64,000 nucleotides of DNA. Source: Bacillota bacterium (GTDB lineage Bacteria; Bacillota; Clostridia; Lachnospirales; Lachnospiraceae). Positions 26,068-34,740 of this stretch are shown here, one piece after another. Below the pieces are notes generated by a model that did not search any database, was not told the DNA's origin, and was given only the letters and a program-made list of their open reading frames with translations. Where the stretch lies: positions 1 through 64,000 of the forward strand of contig JAEWYQ010000004.1 of the NCBI GenBank assembly GCA_023395555.1, given 5' to 3'. The stretch's first letter is position 1. Each line of letters opens with the position of its first letter. A program made the position numbers and the translations under genes.

Positions 26068-28122
26068 TTACTCTTCTTTCTTTACAGCCTCTTTTTTAAC
26101 CGATCTTCTCTTCTGCTTCGCCGGCTGGTAAAACACCACCGACAGGGAGGGCAGTCTTACTGTGATCGACTGCTCATACCCGTGGCAGGGGATTTTCTCA
26201 ACCTTGACAGCTCTGTGCTCTCCGCAGCCATCCCCCCCGAAGCAGGCATCATCCGAGCTGAAGACCTCCTGATAGCTCTTCGCCGCAGGAACCCCAATCC
26301 GGTATTCCGGCCTCTCAACCGGGGTGAAATTTATCGCTACCAGAAGATAATCCCCGGCATCCCTGCCCTTTCTTAAAAAGGCCAGCACGCTCTGGTTGTT
26401 ATCCTCCGGGCAGATCCATTGAAAACCGCTCCAGCCGTTGTCATCCTGCCACAGGGACGGCTGTCCGATATAAAAATGATTTAATGCTCTCACATAATCC
26501 TTCATCTTCTGATGCATCTCATAATCCAGCAGCAGCCAGTCCAGTCCGGCATCATAGCGCCACTCAATGAACTGTCCGAATTCTCCGCCCATAAAGACCA
26601 GTTTTTTGCCGGGATGGGACATCATGTAGCCGAACAGCACCCGAAGCCCTGCAAATTTCTGCCGGTATTCTCCCGGCATCTTATTTAACAGAGAACGCTT
26701 TCCATGCACCACTTCGTCATGAGAGAGGGGAAGGATATAATTTTCAGAAAAGGCATAGACTAAGGAAAAGGTCAGCAGATTATGGTTCCATTTACGGTAA
26801 ACCGGATCCATTGAGGTATATTTCAAGGTATCGTTCATCCATCCCATATTCCATTTGTACAGAAAGCCCAGTCCTCCGCTGCTGGTAGGCGCGGTAACCA
26901 GCGGCCACTGGCTGGAATCCTCCGCAATCATCATTGTTCCCGGATACTGGGAATACACCACCTCGTTCAGCCTTCTGAGCAAAGCGGCAGCCTCCAGATT
27001 CTCATTGCCCCCGTACTGGTTCGGCAGCCATTCCTCCCTGCCGAAATCATGGTAAAGCATACTGGTAACCGCATCTACCCGGAAACCGTCCACATGATAA
27101 TACTCCAGCCAGAAGATGATGTTGGAGATCAGAAAGCTCTGGACCTCATGCCGTCCATAATCAAAGATCAGAGTTCCCCACTGGGGATGCTCCCCTCTTC
27201 TCGGATCAGGATGTTCATAGATAGGAGTGCCGTCAAACCGTGCCAGTCCGTGAGCATCTCTGGGAAAATGCCCCGGCACCCAGTCAAGGATGACACCGAT
27301 TCCCTTCCGGTGGCAATAATCAACGAAATACATAAATTCCTTCGGTGTTCCGTACCGGCTGGTAACGGCATAATATCCGGTAACCTGGTATCCCCAGGAG
27401 CCGTCAAAGGGATGCTCCATAACGGGCATCAGTTCAATATGGGTATATCCCATATCGGCCACATAATCCACCAGCTGGCCCGCCAGTTCCTTATAGCTTT
27501 GGAAGGACTGATCCTCCTTCCTCTTCCATGATCCCGGGTGTACCTCATAGATCAGCAGAGGCATATTCAGGGGAAGCCTTGCATCCCTGTTCTTAATCCA
27601 CTCCTCATCCGTCCAGGCAAAGCCCTCCAGCTCATAGACAACAGACGCCGTCTTCGGACGAAGCTCGCTATAATAGCCGTAAGGATCGCTTTTATAGAGT
27701 ATCTCTCCCCGCTGGGTCCTGACCGAGTATTTATACAGCTCTCCCGGCATGATGCCCGGAAGGAATAATTCCCAGATATCCGTCTCTTCCTTCCTCTTCA
27801 TCGGATGAAGTCCCGGATTCCACTGGTTAAAATCTCCCACAACACTGACTCCTTCGGCATTCGGAGCCCACACGCTGAAACGGACTCCCGCCTGACCGCC
27901 CTGTTCCATACAATGAGCTCCCAGCATACGGTAGCTCTTGTAATTGGTTCCCTCATGGAAGAGATAGATCTGTTCCTCCCTTATCTCCTCCGCCGTCTTT
28001 CCGGCGGTCTTCCCGACAGTTCTTCCCGCTGCCCTGCTCTTTGCTGCTCTGCCTTTCGCCGCCCGGCCTGCAGACGTGCCATCCGCCCCTGTACCATCAC
28101 GTACTATGTAATCTTCCTCCAT
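26068..28122 (-). CDS. glgB: 1,4-alpha-glucan branching enzyme with basic N-terminal tail
   Basis: Product of 684 residues. Residues 55-150 are the CBM48 module, 180-560 the GH13 barrel and the rest the C-terminal sheet. Catalytic residues are Asp in G-F-R-V-D-A-V, Glu in M-I-A-E-D-S-S and Asp in S-H-D-E-V-V-H-G-K. The enzyme cuts alpha-1,4 chains and rejoins them as alpha-1,6 branches. Residues 10-45 are an unusual Ala/Gly/Lys/Arg-rich tail with repeated A-K-G-R, A-K-S-R and V-G-K-T-A-G-K-T units. GGGAGG supports the ATG at 28122, so the tail is translated. It is the first gene of the glg operon. Confidence 0.94.
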   Translation of the reverse strand: MEEDYIVRDGTGADGTSAGRAAKGRAAKSRAAGRTVGKTAGKTAEEIREEQIYLFHEGTNYKSYRMLGAHCMEQGGQAGVRFSVWAPNAEGVSVVGDFNQWNPGLHPMKRKEETDIWELFLPGIMPGELYKYSVRTQRGEILYKSDPYGYYSELRPKTASVVYELEGFAWTDEEWIKNRDARLPLNMPLLIYEVHPGSWKRKEDQSFQSYKELAGQLVDYVADMGYTHIELMPVMEHPFDGSWGYQVTGYYAVTSRYGTPKEFMYFVDYCHRKGIGVILDWVPGHFPRDAHGLARFDGTPIYEHPDPRRGEHPQWGTLIFDYGRHEVQSFLISNIIFWLEYYHVDGFRVDAVTSMLYHDFGREEWLPNQYGGNENLEAAALLRRLNEVVYSQYPGTMMIAEDSSQWPLVTAPTSSGGLGFLYKWNMGWMNDTLKYTSMDPVYRKWNHNLLTFSLVYAFSENYILPLSHDEVVHGKRSLLNKMPGEYRQKFAGLRVLFGYMMSHPGKKLVFMGGEFGQFIEWRYDAGLDWLLLDYEMHQKMKDYVRALNHFYIGQPSLWQDDNGWSGFQWICPEDNNQSVLAFLRKGRDAGDYLLVAINFTPVERPEYRIGVPAAKSYQEVFSSDDACFGGDGCGEHRAVKVEKIPCHGYEQSITVRLPSLSVVFYQPAKQKRRSVKKEAVKKEE

Positions 28123-28313
28123 CCGCCTTTACCTCCCAATATTCTGCCGCCTGTCATCCGCCCCGTATAATTTCAACATTCAAAATATATGACACTGAAG
28201 TCAAAATTATTCCTAAAACTTTTCCCGGAAAAATGCGTTCCATGGGATCAAAAGCCCCGCCCACCCCGCACTTAAATACCTGCTGTATTCCGGCATACAC
28301 GCATAAATGCATG
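28123..28313 (-). promoter_or_regulatory. glgB leader
   Basis: About 190 untranslated bases between the predicted start and glgB. A GC-rich segment (complement of 28232-28280) can fold AAGTGCG with CGCATTTTT, giving a terminator-like hairpin with five Ts. This may be an attenuator but is weaker than those of the nitrogen genes. Confidence 0.35.
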
Positions 28314-28359
28314 GGTATAATGTCTATCAACATTATACCATAGTTGTCGGAATTTGTAA
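28314..28359 (-). promoter_or_regulatory. glgB promoter within a 10-bp inverted repeat
   Basis: Minus strand TTACAA (complement of 28354-28359), 16-base spacer, TATAAT (complement of 28332-28337). The -10 box lies in a perfect inverted repeat, GGTATAATGT (28314-28323) and ACATTATACC (28330-28339), with a six-base spacer. The other arm carries TATAAT on the plus strand, so the site is symmetric and could be an operator or a bidirectional -10 element. Confidence 0.5.
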
Positions 28360-28495
28360 TGGTTTTTTTTCATTATTCTAAATATTTTATCTATTTTTTT
28401 GTTTTGTTTCTAGTCAATAAACTTTTACAAACAATTTTTATGTAATTCCCGGCCCTAATTCATAAAAACGTAAATAAATCTTAACATATATTGTC

Positions 28496-28525
28496 TTTAC
28501 TTCTCTCTCTCTCCTATTATATAAT
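28496..28525 (+). promoter_or_regulatory. promoter of the WG-repeat gene
   Basis: TTTACT (28496-28501), 18-base CT-rich spacer, TATAAT (28520-28525), about 55 bases before the start codon. Confidence 0.5.
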
Positions 28526-28581
28526 GGAGGCGTAGGCAAACAGTGCGATCCTTGACAGAATTAGATAAAGGAGTTCCCCTT

Positions 28582-30276
28582 ATGAAAAAAAAGATGCTGA
28601 TCATCGGTGCCGCATTAGCAGCAGTTCTTGTTATTGCAGCATCCGTATACTTTATATTTTTCCGGATGAAATCCGAACAGGTGAATAATCCGGAGCCCTT
28701 TCCCGACCCCACCGAGCTTCCCTCCCCCACGGTCTCTCCCACGGCTTCGCCGCTTCCGGAGGATGCCGCACAGGAAGTGCAGTTATACCCCGCATACACA
28801 AAATCAGGATGCGTCACTAAATTTGGTTATATAGACCGAAGCGGCAATTTTGTCATTGAACCCGCTTATGATCATGCCGAGGATTTTGCGGAAGGTATGG
28901 CAATTGTGATTCAAGACGGGATTTATAAGGTAATTGATTCAAAGGGTACCGTAATGTATGAAAATGATAACCAGATACGCTCTTTCCGTAATGGAATGGC
29001 GGCTTTCCTTCGCTCGGTGGAAGACAACATGCTCTATGGCTATATCAATCGGAAAGGGCAGGAGGTGATTCCTCCCTCCTATCTCTTTGCTGATGATTTC
29101 AGTGAGGACGGCCAGGCTTATGTGGCTCTTCCCGACGGAAGCTCCTTCCAGCTCATCGACCGGACCGGCAGCGTGCTGGAGAACAGCCAGGTAACCCTGG
29201 GTAACGGTTATGTGAGTGATTTTCAGGATGGATATCTGATCTATTATGATTCCGACGCCATGCTCTATGGTGTGAAAAGGGTGGATGATACTCCCGTATT
29301 TGACCCCATATACAGCAGCATTGACTACCTGGGCAGCAATCTCTTTGCCATTAAGGATCCTTCCGTGGAGTCCTATAAGGCCTCCTTTTATCCGGCCGCT
29401 ATTTTTAATGCCCAGGGGGAACAATTAACCGAATACAACTTATATGACCTGCAGCCCTTTAACGGAGATTATTCTTCTGCTGCCGATGAATCTGCCGTGT
29501 TCTTCATTGACAAGACCGGCCAGGAGGATTCCTCCCTGCCCAGCTATGACGGCGGCGGCAGCCTTACCCTTTTGGGAGATATCGTAAAAGCGGAGATTGA
29601 CGGTGATCTTGCATATTATAATTTGGATAATACCGTGCTGTGGAAGGCTGATACCACCTTCCGCCTGGACTCAGGCATTCTGGTAAAGCAGCTTCATTTC
29701 AAGCCCCTGCGGTCTGTGATGGTTCGCTACCCCAAGGTAGAGGGCTTGCCCGACCCGGCGGTTCAGCATCAGATTAACGAACATCTGGAGAGTATTTTCA
29801 CAGATGCAAGAGCCAATATTACAGCGGAGGATTATCTGTCCGTCGATGACCGCTTCCAGGCCTCTCTTCTGGATCAATTGCTGGTCATTCAGATGAACGG
29901 CTATGATTATTTTGCCGGAGCCGCCCATGGAATGCCTCTCAAGGAATACTATTATATTGATATTGCAACCGGCAGCTTCTACGAATTAAAGGATTTATTC
30001 CTCAAGGACAGCGGCTACAAGACTGCAATTAATGAAATCATTCAGGCCGAGCTGGAAGAGGCCTCCGAGGATAACCTCTATCTTCCTGACAGCTTTACAG
30101 GAATAACCGATGCACAATATTTCTATCTGACGGAAAACAGCCTTGTCATTTATTTCTATCCCTATGAGATTGCCCCTTATGCCGCAGGCTTTCCGGAATT
30201 TGAGATTTCCTTTGACGACCTGGCGGAGTATCTGAATACTAACGGAGACTTCTGGAAGGCATTTCATAACAAATAA
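28582..30276 (+). CDS. membrane-anchored WG-repeat protein with DUF3298-like C-terminus
   Basis: Product of 564 residues. Residues 4-28 are a single membrane helix after three lysines; residues 35-65 are a Pro/Ser/Thr-rich extracellular linker. Residues 70-290 hold WG-type repeats (K-F-G-Y-I-D-R-S-G, then Y-G-Y-I-N-R-K-G and F-Q-L-I-D-R-T-G), and the last 200 residues resemble the DUF3298/RsiV-like domain of clostridial envelope proteins (G-A-A-H-G-M-P, L-K-D-L-F). The function is unknown; an envelope sensing or wall-binding role is inferred from the layout. I chose the ATG at 28582 with AAAGGAG eight bases upstream over an upstream in-frame ATG lacking a site. It is monocistronic. Confidence 0.85.
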   Translation: MKKKMLIIGAALAAVLVIAASVYFIFFRMKSEQVNNPEPFPDPTELPSPTVSPTASPLPEDAAQEVQLYPAYTKSGCVTKFGYIDRSGNFVIEPAYDHAEDFAEGMAIVIQDGIYKVIDSKGTVMYENDNQIRSFRNGMAAFLRSVEDNMLYGYINRKGQEVIPPSYLFADDFSEDGQAYVALPDGSSFQLIDRTGSVLENSQVTLGNGYVSDFQDGYLIYYDSDAMLYGVKRVDDTPVFDPIYSSIDYLGSNLFAIKDPSVESYKASFYPAAIFNAQGEQLTEYNLYDLQPFNGDYSSAADESAVFFIDKTGQEDSSLPSYDGGGSLTLLGDIVKAEIDGDLAYYNLDNTVLWKADTTFRLDSGILVKQLHFKPLRSVMVRYPKVEGLPDPAVQHQINEHLESIFTDARANITAEDYLSVDDRFQASLLDQLLVIQMNGYDYFAGAAHGMPLKEYYYIDIATGSFYELKDLFLKDSGYKTAINEIIQAELEEASEDNLYLPDSFTGITDAQYFYLTENSLVIYFYPYEIAPYAAGFPEFEISFDDLAEYLNTNGDFWKAFHNK

Positions 30277-30313
30277 TAACCACCGCTATTATCTTCTTTT
30301 TCATATTTCTTAA

Positions 30314-30377
30314 AACAGATTCCGCCCGGCCGGCCTGGATACAAGGTATCATTCAGGCTGACCGGGCGGAATCTGTT
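30314..30377. terminator. bidirectional terminator
   Basis: AACAGATTCCGCCCGG (30314-30329) pairs perfectly with CCGGGCGGAATCTGTT (30362-30377), with an inner stem. It lies between the convergent WG-repeat gene and hydF. T-rich sequence flanks both ends. Confidence 0.7.
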
Positions 30378-30379
30378 GT

Positions 30380-31573
30380 TTATACCAGTGCCACCTTATC
30401 CAGAATATCACTCAGATAAGCGATGGTAATCCCATAGTTGGTCATGGGAACATTTTGAACCTTGGACTGCTCTACACGGTTCATTACATACTTGCGGTTA
30501 AACATACAGGAACCGCATTGAATAACCAGATCATAAGGGGTGAGATCCCGGGGGAAATCATTTCCGCTGACATTGACCACCGTCAGTCCCTCTCCTGCTT
30601 TCTTTCGCAGCATGCGGGGCAGCTTCTCCCTTCCGATGTCCTCCTCCAGAGGCACATGGGTGCAGGCTTCCGCAATCAATACCTTAGAGCTTTCCGTCAG
30701 TTGATCCAGAACCTTTGCACTCTTTACAAAATAATCAATATCTCCCTTATGGCTTGCAAACAGCACGGAGAAAGAGGTTAGCAGGCTTTCTGCCGGTTTT
30801 TTCTCATATACTGCGGGAAATACCTGGGAGTCCGTGATAATTAATTTGGGCGGCCGCGCCAGGCTTTCCAATGCCTGCTCCAGCTTATCCGCGGTACTGC
30901 TTAGTACAATGCATTTCTTGTCCAGCAGCTCCCGCAGGGTCTGAACCTGGGGCAGGATCAGACGTCCCTTCGGCGCCTGGATATCCTGGGGCATGACCAG
31001 AAGAACCGTATCTCCCTCTCTTACCAGATCGCCGGTAATGCTCTTTGCCTCAAAATCCTCCGGCAGCCGGCGGATGATCTCTTCCCGGATTCTTTCCATG
31101 CCAAGCCTGGATATGGCGCTTATTTTCACCGGCTCCTCTCCCAGCGCTTCATATATTTTATTCCGAATGCGATCCGTATTGCTGATCTGGTCAACCTTAT
31201 TGATTACCATGATCACCGCGGCCTTATGCTTACGGAAGGCCTCTGCCCATTCCAGCTCCTGGGCAATCTCCTCATTGCTGCATACAATCAGTGCCACATC
31301 CGTCTTCTCCATGGCGAGACGCGTCTTTTCCACCCGCATCTGGCCCAGGTAGCCGCTGTCATCAAAGCCTGCCGTATCAATCAGGACACAGGAACCGATA
31401 CCATGGATTTCGATGCTTTTATAGACCGGATCCGTGGTGGTTCCCGCCACATTGGACACCAGCGCCGTGTTCTGCCCTGTCAGGGCGTTGATCAGGGTGG
31501 ACTTTCCGCTGTTGCGTTTTCCGAAGATGCCGATATGGAGCTGATTTGCTCTGGGGGTGCCGTTTAAACTCAT
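30380..31573 (-). CDS. hydF: [FeFe]-hydrogenase maturation GTPase HydF
   Basis: Product of 397 residues. The N-terminal GTPase has G-K-R-N-S-G-K-S-T (Walker A), D-T-A-G-F-D-D and N-K-V-D. The C-terminal half carries the cluster-binding residues in E-A-C-T-H and, near the end, C-G-S-C-M. HydF is the scaffold on which HydE and HydG assemble the 2Fe subcluster before delivery to HydA. The ATG at 31573 has a GGAAAGGA site and begins the conserved region; a longer in-frame start at 31624 overlaps hydG. It lies 19 bases after hydG as the last gene of hydEGF. Confidence 0.94.
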   Translation of the reverse strand: MSLNGTPRANQLHIGIFGKRNSGKSTLINALTGQNTALVSNVAGTTTDPVYKSIEIHGIGSCVLIDTAGFDDSGYLGQMRVEKTRLAMEKTDVALIVCSNEEIAQELEWAEAFRKHKAAVIMVINKVDQISNTDRIRNKIYEALGEEPVKISAISRLGMERIREEIIRRLPEDFEAKSITGDLVREGDTVLLVMPQDIQAPKGRLILPQVQTLRELLDKKCIVLSSTADKLEQALESLARPPKLIITDSQVFPAVYEKKPAESLLTSFSVLFASHKGDIDYFVKSAKVLDQLTESSKVLIAEACTHVPLEEDIGREKLPRMLRKKAGEGLTVVNVSGNDFPRDLTPYDLVIQCGSCMFNRKYVMNRVEQSKVQNVPMTNYGITIAYLSDILDKVALV

Positions 31574-31592
31574 ATAATAACCATTCCTTTCC

Positions 31593-33011
31593 TTAAAATC
31601 TGAAATCCCTGCTGCCTCCCGCAATTTTCTGCAAGTTTTCCTTCGCTAACCGCAGCACCTTTTCATTAGGGATATTGCTCAGTTCCCGCTCAATCAGGGC
31701 TTCCCCCTTCGCCTTTGTATCCGGGGAAGCGTAATCCTCCAGATACTCCTTCAGTGTCATCAGTGCGTTGGGCTGACAGCAGTTGGCGATCTGCCCGGAT
31801 TTCACCAGGCTCATAAAACGGTCGCCGGTTCTGCCCTCCCGGTAGCAGGCGGTACAGAAGCTGGGAATGTGCCCAAGGGACAGAAGCCAGTTCACAATCT
31901 CATCCAGTGTTCTGGTATCCTCCACATCAAACTGTGCCGAGCTCTCTTCCTCCGGCTCCGGCGTGTCGTAACCTCCCACGCTGGTCCTGGAACCTCCGCT
32001 GATCTGGGATACTCCCAGCTTAAGGGCCTTTTCCCTGCTCTTCCGGGATTCCCGCGTCGAGACTATGATTCCGGTGTAGGGTACCGCAATTCTAAGAATC
32101 GCTACAATTTTCTCAAATATCTCATCGGATATGGAGTCCTTGAAGCTGGAGGCATCAATATCATCCGCCGGGCGGATTCTGGGCACGCTGATGGTATGGG
32201 GCCCCACACCCATGGCCGCCTCCAGATGCTCCGCATGCATCAGAATTCCTGCGAAATCATAGCGGTACCTATTCAGCCCATAGAGAACTCCCAGTCCCAC
32301 ATCATCAATCCCTGCCTCCATGGCCCGGTCCATGGCCTCGGTATGGTAGGCATAATTATGCTTTGGCCCGGTGGGATGAAGCTTCTCATAATTCTCCTTA
32401 TGATAAGTCTCCTGGAAGAGGATATAGGTTCCGATGCCGGCCTCCTTCAGCTTCCGGTAATCCTCCGCCGTGGTTGCGGCGATATTGACATTCACTCTGC
32501 GGATAGCGCCGTTCTTATGATGAATGGAATAGATGGTGCGGATGCTCTCCAGAATATACTCCAGCGGATTATTCACCGGATCCTCCCCTGCCTCCAGGGC
32601 AAGTCGCTTATGTCCCATGTCCTGGAGGGCAATTACCTCCCGGCGGATCTCCTCCTGGGTCAGCTTTTTCCGGGGAATGTGCTTATTGGTATAGTGGTAC
32701 GGGCAGTAGACACAGCCGTTGACACAGTAATTGGACAGATAGAGGGGAGCAAACATGACAATGCGGTTGCCATAGAATTTCTCCTTAATCTTAACCGCCA
32801 GGTCATACATACGCCGGATCTGGTCCTCCTGCTGACACTCCAGAAGGACACTGGCCTCCCGGTGGGTAATGCCCTTCAGCTCCTCTGCCTTGGTCAGAAT
32901 GGCATCGATCAGCTCCCGGTTGTTCTTATTGGCGCTTGCGTATTCCAACGTGGACAGAATCTCCTCATGATTGATAAATTCTTCCGCTTTCTTAGACCTT
33001 ACATCATACAT
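31593..33011 (-). CDS. hydG: [FeFe]-hydrogenase maturase HydG (radical SAM tyrosine lyase)
   Basis: Product of 472 residues. The radical-SAM motif C-V-N-G-C-V-Y-C is near residue 95, and the C-terminal auxiliary cluster ligands are in C-T-A-C-Y-R-E-G-R-T-G and N-C-C-Q-P-N-A. HydG cleaves tyrosine to give the CO and CN ligands of the H-cluster. It overlaps the upstream hydE by 13 bases and is followed by hydF after 19. No hydrogenase structural gene is in the window, so HydA must be elsewhere. Confidence 0.95.
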   Translation of the reverse strand: MYDVRSKKAEEFINHEEILSTLEYASANKNNRELIDAILTKAEELKGITHREASVLLECQQEDQIRRMYDLAVKIKEKFYGNRIVMFAPLYLSNYCVNGCVYCPYHYTNKHIPRKKLTQEEIRREVIALQDMGHKRLALEAGEDPVNNPLEYILESIRTIYSIHHKNGAIRRVNVNIAATTAEDYRKLKEAGIGTYILFQETYHKENYEKLHPTGPKHNYAYHTEAMDRAMEAGIDDVGLGVLYGLNRYRYDFAGILMHAEHLEAAMGVGPHTISVPRIRPADDIDASSFKDSISDEIFEKIVAILRIAVPYTGIIVSTRESRKSREKALKLGVSQISGGSRTSVGGYDTPEPEEESSAQFDVEDTRTLDEIVNWLLSLGHIPSFCTACYREGRTGDRFMSLVKSGQIANCCQPNALMTLKEYLEDYASPDTKAKGEALIERELSNIPNEKVLRLAKENLQKIAGGSRDFRF

Positions 33012-34105
33012 ACTTCCAGCTCCTTTTCTTTATAATCACCGCGGTCAACCGCCAGCTCATAGCCAATCTTCTTCATCCGCCGGTCAAGGCAGAAACGGCA
33101 TTCCGCCGCTTCGTCCCCCGTACAGATTTTATTGTCATACAGCTCATAATTCTTGCGCATCGAGGTGGGGGAGAGATTTGGCATAACCACATTGGCTCCG
33201 GACAGGATTCCCTCTTCTCTTCCATTGGGATGGATGGTTCCCAATGCCGTAGTGGCAGGGAGCAGTGAGTCGGGCAGCATCAGTCTCAGAATACTGATCA
33301 AAACCAGGGTCAGCTCCATGGAGCCCTTCTCCTCCCGTGCAAAGGGTGTATCATGATGAGGGAGAAACGGGCCTATTCCTACCATCTGCGGGGCAAGCTC
33401 CTTAAGGAAGAACAGGTCATCCACAATATACTCCGGCTTCTGTCCGGGCGAACCCACCATGAAGCCCGCTCCCACCTGGTATCCGATCTTCTTCAGATCC
33501 AGCAGGCACTGCTTGCGGTTTCGTAAGCTCAGATTGGCCGGATGAAGCCTGGCATAATGCTCCTCATTGGCGGTCTCATGCCGGAGCAGATACCGGTCGG
33601 CTCCTGCCTGGTAATACTTCAGATAGCTTTCATAGCTTTTCTCGCCGATGGAAAGGGTCAGGGCACATTCCGGGAAGCCTTCCTTGATCCCGCGAATCAT
33701 CTCCAGTATATCCTCATCCCTATAGCCGCCATCCTCCCCTCCCTGAAGCACAAAGGTACGAAAGCCCAGCTCATAGCCATCCCGGCAGCAGCTTAAGATC
33801 TGTTCCAGGTTCAGCCGGTAACGGGTGGCCCGGAGGTTACTCCTTCTTATTCCACAGTAATAGCAATCATTTTTACAGTAATTTGTGAATTCAATCAGGC
33901 CTCTGGTATAAATCCGGTTTCCGAACCGCCGGAGAGTGACCTCTCTTGCCTTTTCCCGGAGATACAGCTTCTCCTCCGTGCCCATACCGGTCAAGAGGGC
34001 GAGGAATTCCTCCCCTGTGAGCATTCTCTGTTCCTCCAGCCGGTCAATCAGCTGAATGCATGATGAGCCGTTTTCTGTTCTTGATTGTTTTTTGATATCA
34101 GACAT
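32999..34105 (-). CDS. hydE: [FeFe]-hydrogenase maturase HydE (radical SAM)
   Basis: Product of 368 residues, radical SAM with C-K-N-D-C-Y-Y-C near residue 65 and the family's G-G-E-D-G block. HydE supplies part of the dithiomethylamine bridge of the H-cluster. Two starts are possible: ATG at 34117 (AAGGA only two to three bases away) or ATG at 34105 with GGAG six bases upstream, which I prefer. It is the first gene of hydE-hydG-hydF. Upstream lies an odd tandemly repeated segment. Confidence 0.93.
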   Translation of the reverse strand: MSDIKKQSRTENGSSCIQLIDRLEEQRMLTGEEFLALLTGMGTEEKLYLREKAREVTLRRFGNRIYTRGLIEFTNYCKNDCYYCGIRRSNLRATRYRLNLEQILSCCRDGYELGFRTFVLQGGEDGGYRDEDILEMIRGIKEGFPECALTLSIGEKSYESYLKYYQAGADRYLLRHETANEEHYARLHPANLSLRNRKQCLLDLKKIGYQVGAGFMVGSPGQKPEYIVDDLFFLKELAPQMVGIGPFLPHHDTPFAREEKGSMELTLVLISILRLMLPDSLLPATTALGTIHPNGREEGILSGANVVMPNLSPTSMRKNYELYDNKICTGDEAAECRFCLDRRMKKIGYELAVDRGDYKEKELEVCMM

Positions 34106-34156
34106 AATCCTCTCCATTTTCCTTATAAATCAGCGGACAATTTACATCCGTTGAGG

Positions 34157-34236
34157 CATAAAAATTCCTCACGTCATTGCGGCTGTAAGGAATCCTTACG
34201 CCCTAAGGTCATAAAAATTCCTCACGTCATTGCGGC
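34157..34236. repeat. 27-bp tandem-type direct repeat upstream of hydE
   Basis: The same 27 bases occur at 34157-34183 and 34210-34236 (period 53). On the minus strand each copy contains TGAGGAATTTTTATG, that is a ribosome binding site and ATG at good spacing, opening mini-ORFs of 12 codons (M-T-L-G-R-K-D-S-L-Q-P-Q) and 5 codons (M-P-Q-R-M). The neighbouring 34260-34375 also folds into stems and may belong to the same repeat element. Confidence 0.6.
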
Positions 34237-34455
34237 GTAAGGATAGAGTGTTCCAATAAGGATAATGCCTCACCCGAGAGCTTTAGCTTAATGCTCAATG
34301 CTTCGGAGGATTCACAATCCCAATCAGCGATGTTCTATTCTTCGCCTTTCACGCGGGTGTACCCTGGTGGTCAGAACGATTTTATTTTTTTGTTACTTGT
34401 TTAACAATTATAACTCAATTATCATTTTTCGTAAACAAGATTTTATATTTAGCTA

Positions 34456-34484
34456 TTGACAAATATATAAGGTTCGGATATAAT
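34456..34484 (+). promoter_or_regulatory. amt promoter
   Basis: Perfect consensus: TTGACA (34456-34461), 17-base spacer, TATAAT (34479-34484). Start point near 34490. Confidence 0.75.
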
Positions 34485-34490
34485 CAACCG

Positions 34491-34540
34491 CAAGAACAGC
34501 AAAAGCGCTATGGGTGACATACCCGCAGCGCTTTTATTTT
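34491..34540 (+). promoter_or_regulatory. amt leader attenuator 1 (shared with glnN)
   Basis: AAAAGCGCT..GGGT (34501-34515) pairs with ACCC..AGCGCTTTT (34521-34535) in 14 of 15 positions, followed by ATTTT. ACAGC (34496-34500) can pair with GCTAT (34507-34511) around loop AAAAGC, blocking the terminator's 5' arm. GAACAGCAAA (34494-34503) and CCGCAGCGC (34523-34531) are identical to the glnN leader. Confidence 0.65.
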
Positions 34541-34654
34541 GCACAGAAAGGACGGGGATAATAGGAAGGAGTACTCCGGAGTCTTCCGGCGGACTCTGCT
34601 CTGAGGAGAAAAGCAATCTGTTTTAGAAAGGTTAGGATAACTGTTGGAAACAAC

Positions 34655-34724
34655 GTACACAAAGGTGTGTGTTCTATTGATTGGCATCTGCTGATGCGAG
34701 CAATAAAATACACACCCATTTTTT
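34655..34724 (+). promoter_or_regulatory. amt leader attenuator 2
   Basis: GGTGTGTGTT (34664-34673) pairs with AATACACACC (34707-34716) with one G-T pair, with inner stems ATTG/CAAT and GCATC/GATGC, then TTTTTT (34719-34724) ending two bases before the GGGAGG site. TACAC-AAAG-GTGTG (34656-34669) can instead fold using the terminator's 5' arm. The leader therefore has two switches in series. Confidence 0.55.
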
Positions 34725-34740
34725 ATGGGAGGAAACGTCT

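Noticed and set aside
34340..34400. T-box-like sequence upstream of hydE (AGGGTACACCCGCG on the minus strand)
   Set aside because: Only about 10 of 14 positions match the T-box consensus, and the required long specifier stem would overlap the amt promoter region. hydE is not an aminoacyl-tRNA or amino-acid gene.
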